64,000 nucleotides of DNA from Pseudomonas paraeruginosa PA7 (GTDB taxonomy: Bacteria > Pseudomonadota > Gammaproteobacteria > Pseudomonadales > Pseudomonadaceae), in assembly GCF_000017205.1 (NCBI RefSeq), contig NC_009656.1, positions 5,572,501 to 5,636,500 of the forward strand, written 5' to 3'. How positions within the stretch are numbered: the stretch's first letter is position 1; each line of letters starts with the position of its first letter. The translations under genes and the position numbers were made by a program. This document shows, in pieces, positions 1-10,173 of this stretch. Below the pieces are notes generated by a model. That model made no database searches. It saw only the letters and a list, made by a program, of their open reading frames with translations, and was not told the origin of the DNA.

Positions 1-30
1 ATACCGCAAGGCGCAGATACCAGTAGCGCA

Positions 31-31
<1 letters not shown>
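1..31 (-). CDS. msrQ: MsrQ haem-binding membrane subunit, first codons only (partial)
   Basis: Only the first ten codons are present; they read MRYWYLRLAV on the minus strand and run off the left edge. The ATG overlaps the msrP stop codon in a TGATG arrangement, so the two are translationally coupled. In the known MsrPQ system the partner of the periplasmic molybdoenzyme MsrP is MsrQ, a haem b inner-membrane protein that feeds it electrons. The identification rests mainly on this neighbour relationship and on my memory of PA4691 in PAO1. Confidence 0.75.
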
Positions 32-1044
<1,013 letters not shown>

Positions 1045-1045
1045 G

Positions 1046-1093
1046 ACGGGCTCCGCAATGACCAGCGTTGTGCCAGTAGACTACGGAGCCCGT
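1046..1093 (-). promoter_or_regulatory. inverted repeat covering the msrP ribosome-binding region
   Basis: ACGGGCTCCG at 1046-1055 and its exact complement CGGAGCCCGT at 1084-1093 form two 10-bp arms separated by 28 bases. On the minus strand the second arm contains the GGAGCC Shine-Dalgarno-like sequence and ends two bases before the msrP ATG. It could form an mRNA hairpin that lowers msrP translation or ends transcription coming from pssA; there is no T tract, so a translation effect is the more likely reading. This is inference from sequence only. Confidence 0.5.
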
Positions 1094-1104
1094 TGGAAAT
1101 TACA

Positions 1105-1920
1105 TCAGCTCGGCTGCTTCCGGCGACGCAGCTGCAGCAGGTATTGCACAGGACCGGAGGCCGCGTAGGCAAGGAACAGCAACAGGAGGATGCGCGGCGG
1201 ATCGGTAAAGACCACGGCGAAGGCCAGCACCACGATAAGGATCGCCACGAACGGCACGCGGCCGCGCAGGTCGAGATCCTTGAAGCTGTGGTACTTGATG
1301 TTGCTGACCATCAGCACGCCGGCGGCGGCGACCAGCAGGGCGACGAGGAAGGCAACCTTGGCGCCCTGGATCTCGAAATCGCTGAACGCCCATACCGTAC
1401 CCGCCACCAGCGCCGCGGCGGCCGGACTGGCCAGGCCGATGAAATAGCGCTTGTCGGCCTTGCCGACCTGGGTGTTGAAACGAGCCAGACGCAGCGCGGC
1501 GCCCGCAACGTAGATGAAAGCGACCATCCAGCCGACCTTGCCGAGGCTGCCAAGCGCCCATTCGAAGGCGACCAGCGCCGGCGCCACACCGAAGGCGACC
1601 ATGTCGGACAGCGAGTCATACTCGGCACCGAAGGCGCTCTGGGTGTTGGTCAGGCGGGCCACGCGGCCGTCCAGTCCATCGAGGACCATGGCCACGAAGA
1701 TAGCGATGGCGGCGTTGGCGAACTGGCCGCTCATGCCATTGATGATGGCGTAGAAGCCGGAAAACAGGGCCGCCGTGGTGAACAGGTTGGGCAGCAGGTA
1801 GATACCGCGGTGACGAACCTTCCGCCCTTCGGCGTCGTGCCCTTCTTCTATATGTTCGTCGATGGGCAGCAGGCTTTCTTCGTCGGAGGCCTTGTTCGGC
1901 TCCTCGGGACGTTCACTCAT
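1105..1920 (-). CDS. pssA: CDP-diacylglycerol--serine O-phosphatidyltransferase
   Basis: 271 aa multi-spanning membrane protein that makes phosphatidylserine from CDP-diacylglycerol and serine, the precursor of phosphatidylethanolamine. The CDP-alcohol phosphatidyltransferase signature is intact: DGLDGRVAR, then eight residues, G, three residues, D, three residues, D. An acidic hydrophilic N-terminus (SERPEEPNKASDEE) precedes about eight hydrophobic segments. The reading frame is open upstream, but the ATG at 1920 (MSERPEEP) is chosen because it lies past the ilvC terminator hairpin and gives the usual family length. Corresponds to PA4693 in PAO1 from memory. It probably has its own promoter since an intrinsic terminator separates it from ilvC. 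Confidence 0.95.
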   Translation of the reverse strand: MSERPEEPNKASDEESLLPIDEHIEEGHDAEGRKVRHRGIYLLPNLFTTAALFSGFYAIINGMSGQFANAAIAIFVAMVLDGLDGRVARLTNTQSAFGAEYDSLSDMVAFGVAPALVAFEWALGSLGKVGWMVAFIYVAGAALRLARFNTQVGKADKRYFIGLASPAAAALVAGTVWAFSDFEIQGAKVAFLVALLVAAAGVLMVSNIKYHSFKDLDLRGRVPFVAILIVVLAFAVVFTDPPRILLLLFLAYAASGPVQYLLQLRRRKQPS

Positions 1921-2027
1921 GGACAATTCCTTGGGAACTGATGGGGTGCGAATATGCCGACAGACTCTTCTGACTAGGAAGACAGTTCCGCCGGCCCAGG
2001 CTTTATACCAGATCGCCAGGCAAGAAC

Positions 2028-2053
2028 GAAAAAACGCGGCCGGGGCCGCGTTT
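2028..2053 (-). terminator. intrinsic terminator after ilvC
   Basis: AAACGCGGCC at 2032-2041 and GGCCGCGTTT at 2044-2053 form a near-continuous GC-rich palindrome. Read on the minus strand it is followed by a run of T (2034-2029), the classical rho-independent layout, and it sits 22 bases past the ilvC stop. Confidence 0.85.
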
Positions 2054-2075
2054 CTTCGTCTGTCGCCGGAGCCGC

Positions 2076-3104
<1,029 letters not shown>

Positions 3105-3134
3105 TCAGTAAGGCCTCGCGGGCCTGCTTTCAGT

Positions 3135-3626
3135 TCAGATGCTCAGAGTCTTGTCGCCACGGGCGATGCCGGTGACGCCGCTGCGGACCACTTCCAGGAT
3201 CGACGCGGTGCCGATGGCCTGGATGAAGCTGTCCAGTTTGTCGCTGGTACCCGCCAGTTGCACGGTATAGACGCTACTGGTGACGTCGACGATCTGTCCA
3301 CGGAAGATGTCGGTGGTGCGCTTTACCTCGGCGCGCTGGGCGCCGGTGGCCTTGACCTTCACCAGCATCAGTTCGCGCTCGATATGGGCGCTTTCCGACA
3401 GATCGACCAGCTTGACCACCTCGATCAGCTTGTTGAGGTTCTTGGTGATCTGCTCGATCACCTCATCGTGTCCCACGGTGGTCAGCGTCAGACGCGACAG
3501 GGTCGGGTCCTCGGTCGGCGCCACGGTCAGGCTTTCGATGTTGTAGTTGCGTTGGGAGAACAGGCCGACCACGCGGGACAATGCGCCAGGCTCGTTTTCC
3601 AGCAGCAGGGAAATGATGTGTCGCAT
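3135..3626 (-). CDS. ilvH: acetolactate synthase small (regulatory) subunit
   Basis: 163 aa. The N-terminal ACT domain (MRHIISLLLENEPGALSRVV) binds valine for feedback control of the large subunit IlvI; a second ACT-like domain fills the rest. I choose the internal ATG at 3626 rather than the longer open frame because MRHIISLL is the conserved family start and because it falls two bases after the ilvI stop, ideal for coupled translation and stoichiometric assembly with IlvI. Corresponds to PA4695 in PAO1 from memory. Confidence 0.96.
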   Translation of the reverse strand: MRHIISLLLENEPGALSRVVGLFSQRNYNIESLTVAPTEDPTLSRLTLTTVGHDEVIEQITKNLNKLIEVVKLVDLSESAHIERELMLVKVKATGAQRAEVKRTTDIFRGQIVDVTSSVYTVQLAGTSDKLDSFIQAIGTASILEVVRSGVTGIARGDKTLSI

Positions 3627-3628
3627 GA

Positions 3629-5353
3629 TCAGGTACGCTCCGTCTTGCTCAGCCACATGTCGCGCATCGCGCCGTCACGGATCTGCATCGGGTAGACGTG
3701 CTCGCTGGCGTCCACCTGGATGTCGAGGAAGACCAGGCGGTTCTTCAGGGCGAACGCCTCTTCCATCTTCGGCTTCAGGTCCTTCAGGTCGGTGATGCGC
3801 ATGCCGACATGCCCGTAGGCTTCGGCAAGCTTGACGAAGTCCGGCAGGGATTCCATGTAGGAATGCGAATAGCGGCTGTTGTACTGCATGTCCTGCCACT
3901 GGCGAACCATGCCCAGCGCACCGTTGTTCAGATTGACGATCTTCACCGGCAGGTCGTACTGCAGGCAGGTCGACAGCTCCTGAATGTTCATCTGGATACT
4001 GCCTTCGCCGGTCACGCAGGCTACGTCGTCGTCCGGGAAGTTGAGCTTGATGCCCATCGCCGCCGGGAAGCCGAAGCCCATGGTGCCGAGGCCGCCGGAG
4101 TTGATCCAGCGGTTGGGCTTGCTGAACTTGTAGTACTGCGAGGCGAACATCTGGTGCTGACCGACATCGGAAGTGATGTAGGCGTCGCCATGGGTGACTT
4201 CGTAAAGCGTCTCGATGACGGTCTGCGGCTTGATGATGCTGCCGTCTCCCTTGTCATAGGGGAACAGCCCGCGAGTGCCGCGCCATTCGTCGATCTGCTT
4301 CCACCAGGCGACCTGCGCCTCCTGGTTCGGGGTCTCGCCGATTTCCTTGAGGATCGCGACCATTTCGGTGAGGACGCTGTCCACCGGGCCGACGATCGGG
4401 ATATCGGCCTTGATGGTCTTGGAGATCGATGCCGGATCGATGTCGATGTGGATGATCTTGGCGTTCGGGCAGAACTTCGCCGCGCCGTTGATCACCCGGT
4501 CGTCGAAACGCGCGCCCACGGCGAGGATCACGTCGCTGTGGTGCATCGCCAGGTTGGCGGTGAAGCTGCCGTGCATGCCGAGCATGCCGAGGAACTGGCG
4601 ATCCGCGCCCGGATAGCCACCCAGCCCCATCAGGGTGTTGGTCACCGGCAGGTTGAGCATCTGCGCCAGCTCGGTCAGCGGCGCCGCGGCATTGCCCATG
4701 ATCACGCCACCGCCGGAGTAGACCACCGGGCGCTTGGCCGCCAGGAGCATCTCGGCGGCCTTGCGGATCTGCCCGGAATGGCCACGCACGGCCGGGCTGT
4801 AGGAGCGCAGCTTGACCTTCTTCGGATAGGAATACTCGAACTTCTGGGTCGGATCGCCCATGTCCTTCGGAATATCCACGACAACCGGCCCCGGACGACC
4901 CGATTGCGCCAGGTAGAAGGCCTTCTTGATCACCTCGGGGATCTCCGAGGGATGCTTGATGATGAAGCTGTGCTTCACGATCGGCCGGGAAATGCCGACC
5001 ATGTCGGTTTCCTGGAACGCGTCGGTGCCGACCATGTTGCTCGGTACCTGGCCCGACAGGATCACCATCGGGATCGAGTCCATGTACGCGGTGGCGATGC
5101 CGGTGATGGCGTTGGTCGCGCCCGGGCCGGAGGTCACCAGCACGACACCGGGCTTGCCGGTGGCGCGGGCGTAGCCGTCGGCCATGTGGGTAGCCGCCTG
5201 CTCGTGGCGCACCAGGATATGGGTCACGTCGTGCTCCTTGAAGAGCGCGTCGTAGATATGCAGGAGGGCACCACCCGGGTACCCGTAGATGTACTTAACG
5301 CCTTCGTCGCGCAACGAGCGGACGACCATTTCAGCGCCAGATAAAAGCTCCAC
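3629..5353 (-). CDS. ilvI: acetolactate synthase large (catalytic) subunit
   Basis: 574 aa thiamine-diphosphate enzyme that condenses pyruvate with pyruvate or 2-oxobutyrate, the first step of branched-chain amino acid synthesis. Visible parts are the N-terminal TPP PYR domain with catalytic Glu51 ([12 protein letters not shown]), a central FAD-binding domain, and a C-terminal PP domain whose metal/TPP motif begins GEGSIQMN (GEG in place of the usual GDG). The start is a GTG at 5353 ([10 protein letters not shown]). It is the first gene of ilvIHC; a candidate promoter lies about 265 bases upstream. Corresponds to PA4696 in PAO1 from memory. Confidence 0.97.
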   Translation of the reverse strand: MELLSGAEMVVRSLRDEGVKYIYGYPGGALLHIYDALFKEHDVTHILVRHEQAATHMADGYARATGKPGVVLVTSGPGATNAITGIATAYMDSIPMVILSGQVPSNMVGTDAFQETDMVGISRPIVKHSFIIKHPSEIPEVIKKAFYLAQSGRPGPVVVDIPKDMGDPTQKFEYSYPKKVKLRSYSPAVRGHSGQIRKAAEMLLAAKRPVVYSGGGVIMGNAAAPLTELAQMLNLPVTNTLMGLGGYPGADRQFLGMLGMHGSFTANLAMHHSDVILAVGARFDDRVINGAAKFCPNAKIIHIDIDPASISKTIKADIPIVGPVDSVLTEMVAILKEIGETPNQEAQVAWWKQIDEWRGTRGLFPYDKGDGSIIKPQTVIETLYEVTHGDAYITSDVGQHQMFASQYYKFSKPNRWINSGGLGTMGFGFPAAMGIKLNFPDDDVACVTGEGSIQMNIQELSTCLQYDLPVKIVNLNNGALGMVRQWQDMQYNSRYSHSYMESLPDFVKLAEAYGHVGMRITDLKDLKPKMEEAFALKNRLVFLDIQVDASEHVYPMQIRDGAMRDMWLSKTERT

Positions 5354-5616
5354 GTTTTCACCTCTAGAACGCTATACGGCCACCCAGGGGCGGGCGACCG
5401 AAATTCGGTTGGCTGCCCGGCAGAGCATGGGTGACGGTAGTCACCGGCTACGTCAACTGCCGATTGAGCGAACTTGGAAGGGCGCCTGGTGTTACGGAGC
5501 TCTTCCACCCAGCGCGAGGTAACGCGAAGCAGGGTGTAACTTTCGGCGCGGGTAGGCACCTCATGGTCTGCCGGAGAGGGGACTGGGTTGCAGACGGCCC
5601 GCTACAGCGAGCTTGG

Positions 5617-5645
5617 ATTCTTCGCATTCGCCGGACGCAAGTCAA
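5617..5645 (-). promoter_or_regulatory. candidate sigma-70 promoter of ilvIHC; remainder of the 5354-5904 gap
   Basis: On the minus strand TTGACT (5645-5640), a 17-base spacer and AAGAAT (5622-5617) make a plausible promoter, giving a leader of about 255 bases before the ilvI GTG. The leader has a 6-bp hairpin with a 4-base loop at 5430-5445 but no terminator-like T tract, and no short ORF with runs of Ile, Leu or Val codons, so I see no classical attenuator. The sequence from about 5640 to 5770 is markedly A+T-rich for this genome, as expected for an activator or nucleoid-protein binding zone. The rest up to 5904 holds the unmapped promoter of the DUF4124 gene. Confidence 0.45.
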
Positions 5646-5904
5646 GCTTTATTCTGAAATTTATCAAAAAAAATTCCACGGAAGCCGGCATACCCTTCCA
5701 TAAAAAAGCTGATCAACTAACAAAAACAGATTTTATGGCTAGAAAATTCTGATTTAGAGCAAACATTGCCAAAATGCCCATGATTCCCGCGAGGACTTGC
5801 CAAGGCGTGGCCGTCTCCGGCGGCGGTTGTGATGCCGTGCAGCATGCCGGGCCGGCGGATTTGGTTATAGTTAGCCGCAGTTAGCGCATTTCCAAGGACT
5901 CCGC

Positions 5905-6375
5905 ATGCGACGCATGATCCTCCCGGCCAGCCTGTTGCTCGCCCTCTCCTCTTTCGCCATGGCCGCGCCGATCTACAAGTGGGTCGACGCCGAGGGCGTC
6001 ACCCATTTCGGCGCCCAGCCGCCGCAGGGAACCCAGGCCACCACGGTGAACACCCAGACCGCCCCGCCGCAGAACGACTTCCCGCTGCCCGCCTCGGTAC
6101 CGGCGCCGACCATCGAGCGCAAGCCGGCCCTTGAGGAAAAGCCGGCCGACCCCGAACAGAAGGCGATCGACGACAAGGTGAAACAGCAGGTGGCGAAGGA
6201 GGAAGCCGAGCGCAAGCAGTTCTGCGAGGAAACCCGCAACAACCTCGCGCAGTTGAAGAACAACCCGCGCGTACGGGTCGACGAAGGCAAGGGTGAGCTG
6301 CGCCGCCTGGGCGAGGAAGAACGCCAGGAGCGAATCGCCAAGGCAGAGAAGGCGATCCAGGAAAACTGTCGCTGA
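5905..6375 (+). CDS. DUF4124 periplasmic/envelope protein
   Basis: 156 aa. A signal peptide (MRRMILPASLLLALSSFAMA) with an AMA cleavage motif precedes a DUF4124-type segment, IYKWVDAEGVTHFGAQPP, a short domain found in many proteobacterial exported proteins and of unknown role. The rest is charged, rich in Lys, Glu, Gln and Pro, and probably helical or coiled-coil (about residues 75-156), with two cysteines (CEETR and the penultimate CR) that could form a disulfide. The ribosome-binding site AAGGA lies just upstream of the ATG. It is monocistronic and divergent from ilvI. PA4697 in PAO1 from memory; no function is known to me. Confidence 0.85.
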   Translation: MRRMILPASLLLALSSFAMAAPIYKWVDAEGVTHFGAQPPQGTQATTVNTQTAPPQNDFPLPASVPAPTIERKPALEEKPADPEQKAIDDKVKQQVAKEEAERKQFCEETRNNLAQLKNNPRVRVDEGKGELRRLGEEERQERIAKAEKAIQENCR

Positions 6376-6460
6376 GACGAGAACGAGCCGGCCTCGAAAG
6401 CATCGGTCCCGACGCCGCTGCGCGGTGCGGTGCCAGCGTCCGGCCTCTCCGGCAGGAAGA

Positions 6461-6481
6461 AACCCGGCTACAGGCCGGGTT
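6461..6481. terminator. hairpin between convergent genes (DUF4124 and YqcC-like)
   Basis: AACCCGGC (6461-6468) pairs perfectly with GCCGGGTT (6474-6481) around a five-base loop. On the minus strand it is followed by TTCTTCCT, so it most likely ends the YqcC-like gene; the plus strand tail TCCTCTT is weaker but may also serve the DUF4124 gene. Confidence 0.65.
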
Positions 6482-6499
6482 CCTCTTGCCGGGGCGAGT

Positions 6500-6829
6500 T
6501 CATGACGACTCGCCGATCAGCCGATCGAACTCGCCAAGCGCCGCCAGCAGGCCGGCGACCTTCTCACCACGCTGCGCATAGACCACCTCGGCCATGGCCA
6601 GGATGCCCGAGGCTTGCGGCAGGGCGCTATCGCTCTCGAGAATCAGCTTCATCCGCGGCAGGAAGATCCATTGCAGCCATTCCTCCAGGGCCAGCGTGTC
6701 CACGCAGAATGGTTCGGGACTGGCCAGCGCCTCTGCGGCGGGACTGCTTTCGCTCCACCAGTGGAGGGCACGCAGCTCGCGCTCGATCAGCAGCAACTGA
6801 TCGGCCAGCGCATAGACCCGCCGATCCAT
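6500..6829 (-). CDS. YqcC-like (DUF446) protein
   Basis: 109 aa from the ATG at 6829; a GTG one codon earlier is also possible. The central segment MEWLQW-like (LALEEWLQWIFLPRMKLIL) matches the YqcC family pattern, which in enterobacteria is a small helical protein encoded near truC and of unclear role. No signal peptide or membrane segment. The ATG overlaps the stop of the upstream lipoprotein gene in a TGATG, so the pair is co-translated. PA4698 in PAO1 from memory. Confidence 0.85.
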   Translation of the reverse strand: MDRRVYALADQLLLIERELRALHWWSESSPAAEALASPEPFCVDTLALEEWLQWIFLPRMKLILESDSALPQASGILAMAEVVYAQRGEKVAGLLAALGEFDRLIGESS

Positions 6830-7617
6830 CACGAGCTTGCCTTGGCCTTCTGCCGGGCCAGCGCCGCGCCGGCGGAATCACCCTGCTTTTCCCGCGCCTG
6901 GGCGATCAGTTCCCAGAGCCCGGCCTGCAGGGTCGGTCGGCCATTGGCATAGCTCAGGCCGCGACGTGCGACCTGCTCGGCCTGCGCCGCATCGCCCTGG
7001 GCCAGGCGCACCTGGGCCAGACGATAGAGCACCTGCGGCTCCCTCGGGGCGATACGCTGGGCACGCTCGAGACTGGCGGCGGCACTGTTCAGGTCGCCGC
7101 TGCCCTGCTGTTGCTGGGCGGTGGTGAGCATCGCCAGGACAGGTCCGTCCAGCTGCTCGTCGGCCGCCAGGCTACCGGCCGAGCCGGAAGCCGGAATGCC
7201 GCTGGGCGCGGCCCGGGGAGCGCTGCCGGGAGCGGTGCTGGGCGGCATGCTGTAGCTGCCGCCCAGCGGGGCCGTGGGAGCGTTGCCGGACGGGGCCTGG
7301 TACGAGGTGCCGGACCCGATCGGCGCGCTGTTGATCGGCGCAGCGCCGGACTGCGCCGGGAAGGTCTGGATCGGCGCGGCATTGGCGCCCTGCGGCACCA
7401 TCACCACCACGCCGGAGTCGCCGCCCTGGGGAATCCCCTGGGCCGCCGCGCCTTGCGTGCGCGGCACCTGTGTCCGGGTGATGCGGAAACCGCCGCTTTC
7501 CTGGTTGGAAACCGGAGTACCGGCATCCACCACCGGAATCGCGCCGTGTTGCGGACTGGCGCAACCCGCCAGCAGGGCGCTGCCGGCGAGCGCGGTGAGC
7601 AGGAAAATCTTCTTCAC
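6829..7617 (-). CDS. TPR-like repeat lipoprotein
   Basis: 262 aa from a GTG start. The N-terminus (KKIFLLTALAGSALLAGC) is a lipoprotein signal with lipobox LAGC, so Cys19 is the likely lipid anchor. Residues about 20-150 are low-complexity, rich in Pro, Gly, Ser, Ala and Gln, probably a disordered tether. The C-terminal 110 residues look like tetratricopeptide helices (for example LNSAAASLERAQRIAPREPQ and VLYRLAQVRLAQGDAAQAEQ). It lies 16 bases downstream of mrcB on the same strand, so it is likely co-transcribed with the class A penicillin-binding protein. A scaffold or activator role at the cell wall (compare the lipoprotein activators LpoB and LpoP) is inference; LpoP in P. aeruginosa is in fact described as a TPR lipoprotein partner of PBP1b, and this gene is a good candidate for it. 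Confidence 0.85.
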   Translation of the reverse strand: MKKIFLLTALAGSALLAGCASPQHGAIPVVDAGTPVSNQESGGFRITRTQVPRTQGAAAQGIPQGGDSGVVVMVPQGANAAPIQTFPAQSGAAPINSAPIGSGTSYQAPSGNAPTAPLGGSYSMPPSTAPGSAPRAAPSGIPASGSAGSLAADEQLDGPVLAMLTTAQQQQGSGDLNSAAASLERAQRIAPREPQVLYRLAQVRLAQGDAAQAEQVARRGLSYANGRPTLQAGLWELIAQAREKQGDSAGAALARQKAKASS

Positions 7618-7633
7618 TTCAGGTCCTCTCGGA

Positions 7634-9961
7634 TCAATTCAGCCAGCCACGCACCCAGTCCATAACCTCGCCGGCCGGGTTCTGGATCCCGCAACCGGGG
7701 CCCTGGGCGGGCTCGCTGCCACGAATATAGGGCATCTGCACGGCGTTCGGGCAGTCCGCCGCCGAGCCCTGCCCGGTCTGCGCATCGACCCAGGCCAACA
7801 CCACGTTCTCCGGCATCGGCATCTCCAGCGGTTGCGGATGGGCCTTGCGCATGAAGCTGGTCCAGACCTGCAGGGCGCCGGTGGCACCGGTCAGGGGAGT
7901 CTTGCCGTTGTCGTCGCGACCGAGCCAGACCACCGCCTGGAGGTCGCCGCCGAAACCGGAGAACCAGCTGTCGCGGGAATCGTTGCTGGTACCGGTCTTG
8001 CCGGCCAGGGTCAGCGACGATGGCAATTGACTGTACACCGAACGCCCGGTGCCTTCGCGCATCACCCGCTGCATGGCGTTCTGCACCAGGTAGACGGCGC
8101 CCGAGTCGAAACGCTGCTCGACCTGGAACGGATAGCGCTTGAGCGGCTGGCCGTCGGCGGTCAGCACGCTGCGGATGCCGCGCAGCGGCGTGTTGAAGCC
8201 GCCGCTGGCGATGGTCTGGTACATGGTCGCGACTTCCATCGGGCTGAGCGAACCGGCGCCCAGCAGCATCGACGGGTAGGCCGGCCAGTCGCGGTTGATG
8301 CCCAGCCGGGCGACGGTCTGCAGCACATTGGGCACGCCAACGTCGAGGCCGAGCTTGGCGGTAGACAGGTTGTAGGAGTTGGCCAGGCCCTGGTACAGGA
8401 AGATCGTCCCATGCGAGCGCCGGTCATAGTTCTGCGGGCGCCAGACCTGGCCGTCCTGGCCTTTCACCGCGAAAGGCTCGTCCTGGACCCAGGTGGTCAG
8501 GGTGTACTTGCTCGGCCGCTCCAGGGCGGTCAGGTAGACCGCCGGCTTGATCAGCGAGCCGATCGGCCGCACTGCGTCCAGTGCCCGGTTGAAACCGGCG
8601 AAGCGCGGGTCGCGGCTGCCGATCAGGGCCTGGATCTCGCCGGTCTCGGGATTGGTGACGACCATCGCCGCCTCGACCTGGTCGACGCCCTTGCGCCCGC
8701 TGAGGCGCTTGAGCGTTTCGTTGACCGAGGTCTCGGCCTTCTCCTGCAGGATCGGGTCGAAGCTGGTGAAGATGCGCAGCCCTTCCTCGGTCAGGTCCTC
8801 GTCGCGGTAGTCCTGGCGCAACTGGCGCTTGACCAGGTCGAGGAAGGCCGGATACGAACTGTCGGCCATGCTGCCCTGGCGGGTTACGCCGAGCGGCCGC
8901 TGCTTGGCGGCGTCGACTTCCTGCCGGGTCGCCACGCCCTGCTCGGCGAGCACGTCGAGCACCAGGTTGCGCCGCGCCAGGGCGCGGTCCGGGTAGCGCC
9001 GCGGGTTGTAGTAGGACGGCCCCTTGACCATGCCGACCAGCAACGCCACCTGGTCGAGCTTGAGCTCGGCCAGCGGCTGGCTGAAGAAATACTGGCTGGC
9101 CAGGCCGAACCCATGGATGGCGCGCTGGCCGTCCTGGCCGAGGAATACCTCGTTGAGATAGGACTCGAGGATGTCGCGCTTGTCGTAATGCAATTCGAGC
9201 AACACGGCCATCATCGCCTCGTTGAGCTTGCGGCTCAGGCTGCGCTCGTTGCTCAGGAAGAAATTCTTCACCAGTTGCTGGGTCAGGGTGCTGCCGCCCT
9301 GGCGCAGCTGGCCGGCGGTGGTGTTGACCCAGACCGCGCGGGCCACCGACTTCAGCGATACGCCGTGGTGGTTCCAGAAGTCCCGGTCCTCGACCGCGAC
9401 CAGGGTATCGATGAGGTAGGTCGGCACCTGGTCGAGCTTGACCAGGATGCGGTCCTCGTGGTGAGCCGGATACAGGCCGCCGATCAGCAACGGCTCCAGC
9501 CGCGCCACCGCCAGTTCCTTGCCGCTGGCCTCGTTCAGCCCGCTGACGTAGTTGCCGTTGAAACGCACGCGCACACGCTGGGCCGGTTCGGCCCCTTCGT
9601 AGAACTGGAAGCCACGGGTATTGAGCTCAACCGCGCTGGCCGCCACCGATACGGTGCCGGGCCCGGTCACGCTGGGCTCGCGACGGTAACCGAGGGCGTC
9701 GAGTTCGCGCAGGAAGTCTTCCTTGCTCAGCTTGAGGCCGTTGAACAGCTCCAGGGGACGGGCATAGACCTTCGCGGGGATGGTCCAGCGCCGGCCGGAG
9801 AATTTCTCCTGGACCACCGCATCGAGATAGATGGCGAAGCCGGCCAGGAGCACCAGGCCGACGAGGCCGAGCTTGAGTGCCCAGCCGAGCCACTTGTTCA
9901 GGCCGGGAGCCGGGCGTGCTTTTTTTCCGTTACGGGAGCGGGGGGATCGGGGACGCGTCAT
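7634..9961 (-). CDS. mrcB: penicillin-binding protein 1B, bifunctional peptidoglycan synthase
   Basis: 775 aa class A PBP. Order: basic cytoplasmic tail (1-23), a single transmembrane helix (about 24-46), a UvrB-domain-2-like linker (about 60-150), a GT51 glycosyltransferase domain with catalytic Glu191 in EDRDFW and the GGSTLTQQLVKN motif, then a transpeptidase domain with the SLIK active-site motif near residue 465, and KTGT (in KTGTSNDSRD). It polymerises lipid II and cross-links the strands in the periplasm. The following lipoprotein gene is probably in the same transcript. The start ATG is only about two bases downstream of the predicted transcription start (see findings). Corresponds to PA4700 in PAO1 from memory. 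Confidence 0.96.
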   Translation of the reverse strand: MTRPRSPRSRNGKKARPAPGLNKWLGWALKLGLVGLVLLAGFAIYLDAVVQEKFSGRRWTIPAKVYARPLELFNGLKLSKEDFLRELDALGYRREPSVTGPGTVSVAASAVELNTRGFQFYEGAEPAQRVRVRFNGNYVSGLNEASGKELAVARLEPLLIGGLYPAHHEDRILVKLDQVPTYLIDTLVAVEDRDFWNHHGVSLKSVARAVWVNTTAGQLRQGGSTLTQQLVKNFFLSNERSLSRKLNEAMMAVLLELHYDKRDILESYLNEVFLGQDGQRAIHGFGLASQYFFSQPLAELKLDQVALLVGMVKGPSYYNPRRYPDRALARRNLVLDVLAEQGVATRQEVDAAKQRPLGVTRQGSMADSSYPAFLDLVKRQLRQDYRDEDLTEEGLRIFTSFDPILQEKAETSVNETLKRLSGRKGVDQVEAAMVVTNPETGEIQALIGSRDPRFAGFNRALDAVRPIGSLIKPAVYLTALERPSKYTLTTWVQDEPFAVKGQDGQVWRPQNYDRRSHGTIFLYQGLANSYNLSTAKLGLDVGVPNVLQTVARLGINRDWPAYPSMLLGAGSLSPMEVATMYQTIASGGFNTPLRGIRSVLTADGQPLKRYPFQVEQRFDSGAVYLVQNAMQRVMREGTGRSVYSQLPSSLTLAGKTGTSNDSRDSWFSGFGGDLQAVVWLGRDDNGKTPLTGATGALQVWTSFMRKAHPQPLEMPMPENVVLAWVDAQTGQGSAADCPNAVQMPYIRGSEPAQGPGCGIQNPAGEVMDWVRGWLN

Positions 9962-9969
9962 GGCGGCGC

Positions 9970-9992
9970 ATTATACGTACTTTATCCACAGC
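9970..9992 (-). promoter_or_regulatory. mrcB promoter -10 element with an embedded DnaA box
   Basis: On the minus strand a perfect TATAAT occupies 9975-9970. Just upstream, TGTGGATAA (9990-9982), which is the exact complement of the DnaA box TTATCCACA, lies inside the -35/-10 spacer. The predicted transcription start would be near 9963, two bases from the ATG. The -35 is weak (CTGTCC-like). Occupancy by DnaA is inference. Confidence 0.5.
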
Positions 9993-10110
9993 GGACAGAC
10001 ACCGAATCGAGCGGCATCCACGGTCTGCGCGGCCCCGGTGGATAGGCGCGGCGGCGGCGCGGCGCATTCGACCGGCGATCCGGCAAATGGTTGCCATCCG
10101 CCAGCAAGGT

Positions 10111-10138
10111 TTGCACTGTCACCCCTTCCCGCCATAAT
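10111..10138 (+). promoter_or_regulatory. candidate promoter of the APH/P-loop kinase gene
   Basis: TTGCAC (10111-10116), a 16-base spacer and CATAAT (10133-10138) precede the GTG at 10174 with an AAGGA ribosome-binding site just upstream. It is divergent from the mrcB promoter. Confidence 0.55.
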
Positions 10139-10173
10139 GCGGGTTTCGCATATTTCCGAGGCAAGGATATCCC

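Noticed and set aside
5448..5580. Leader peptide for ilvI attenuation
   Set aside because: A short frame exists in the leader but has no Ile/Leu/Val codon run and no following terminator hairpin with T tract.
9982..9990. Replication origin suggested by a DnaA box
   Set aside because: Only a single box, no AT-rich unwinding element and no dnaA/dnaN neighbours; it is treated as a promoter-level site.
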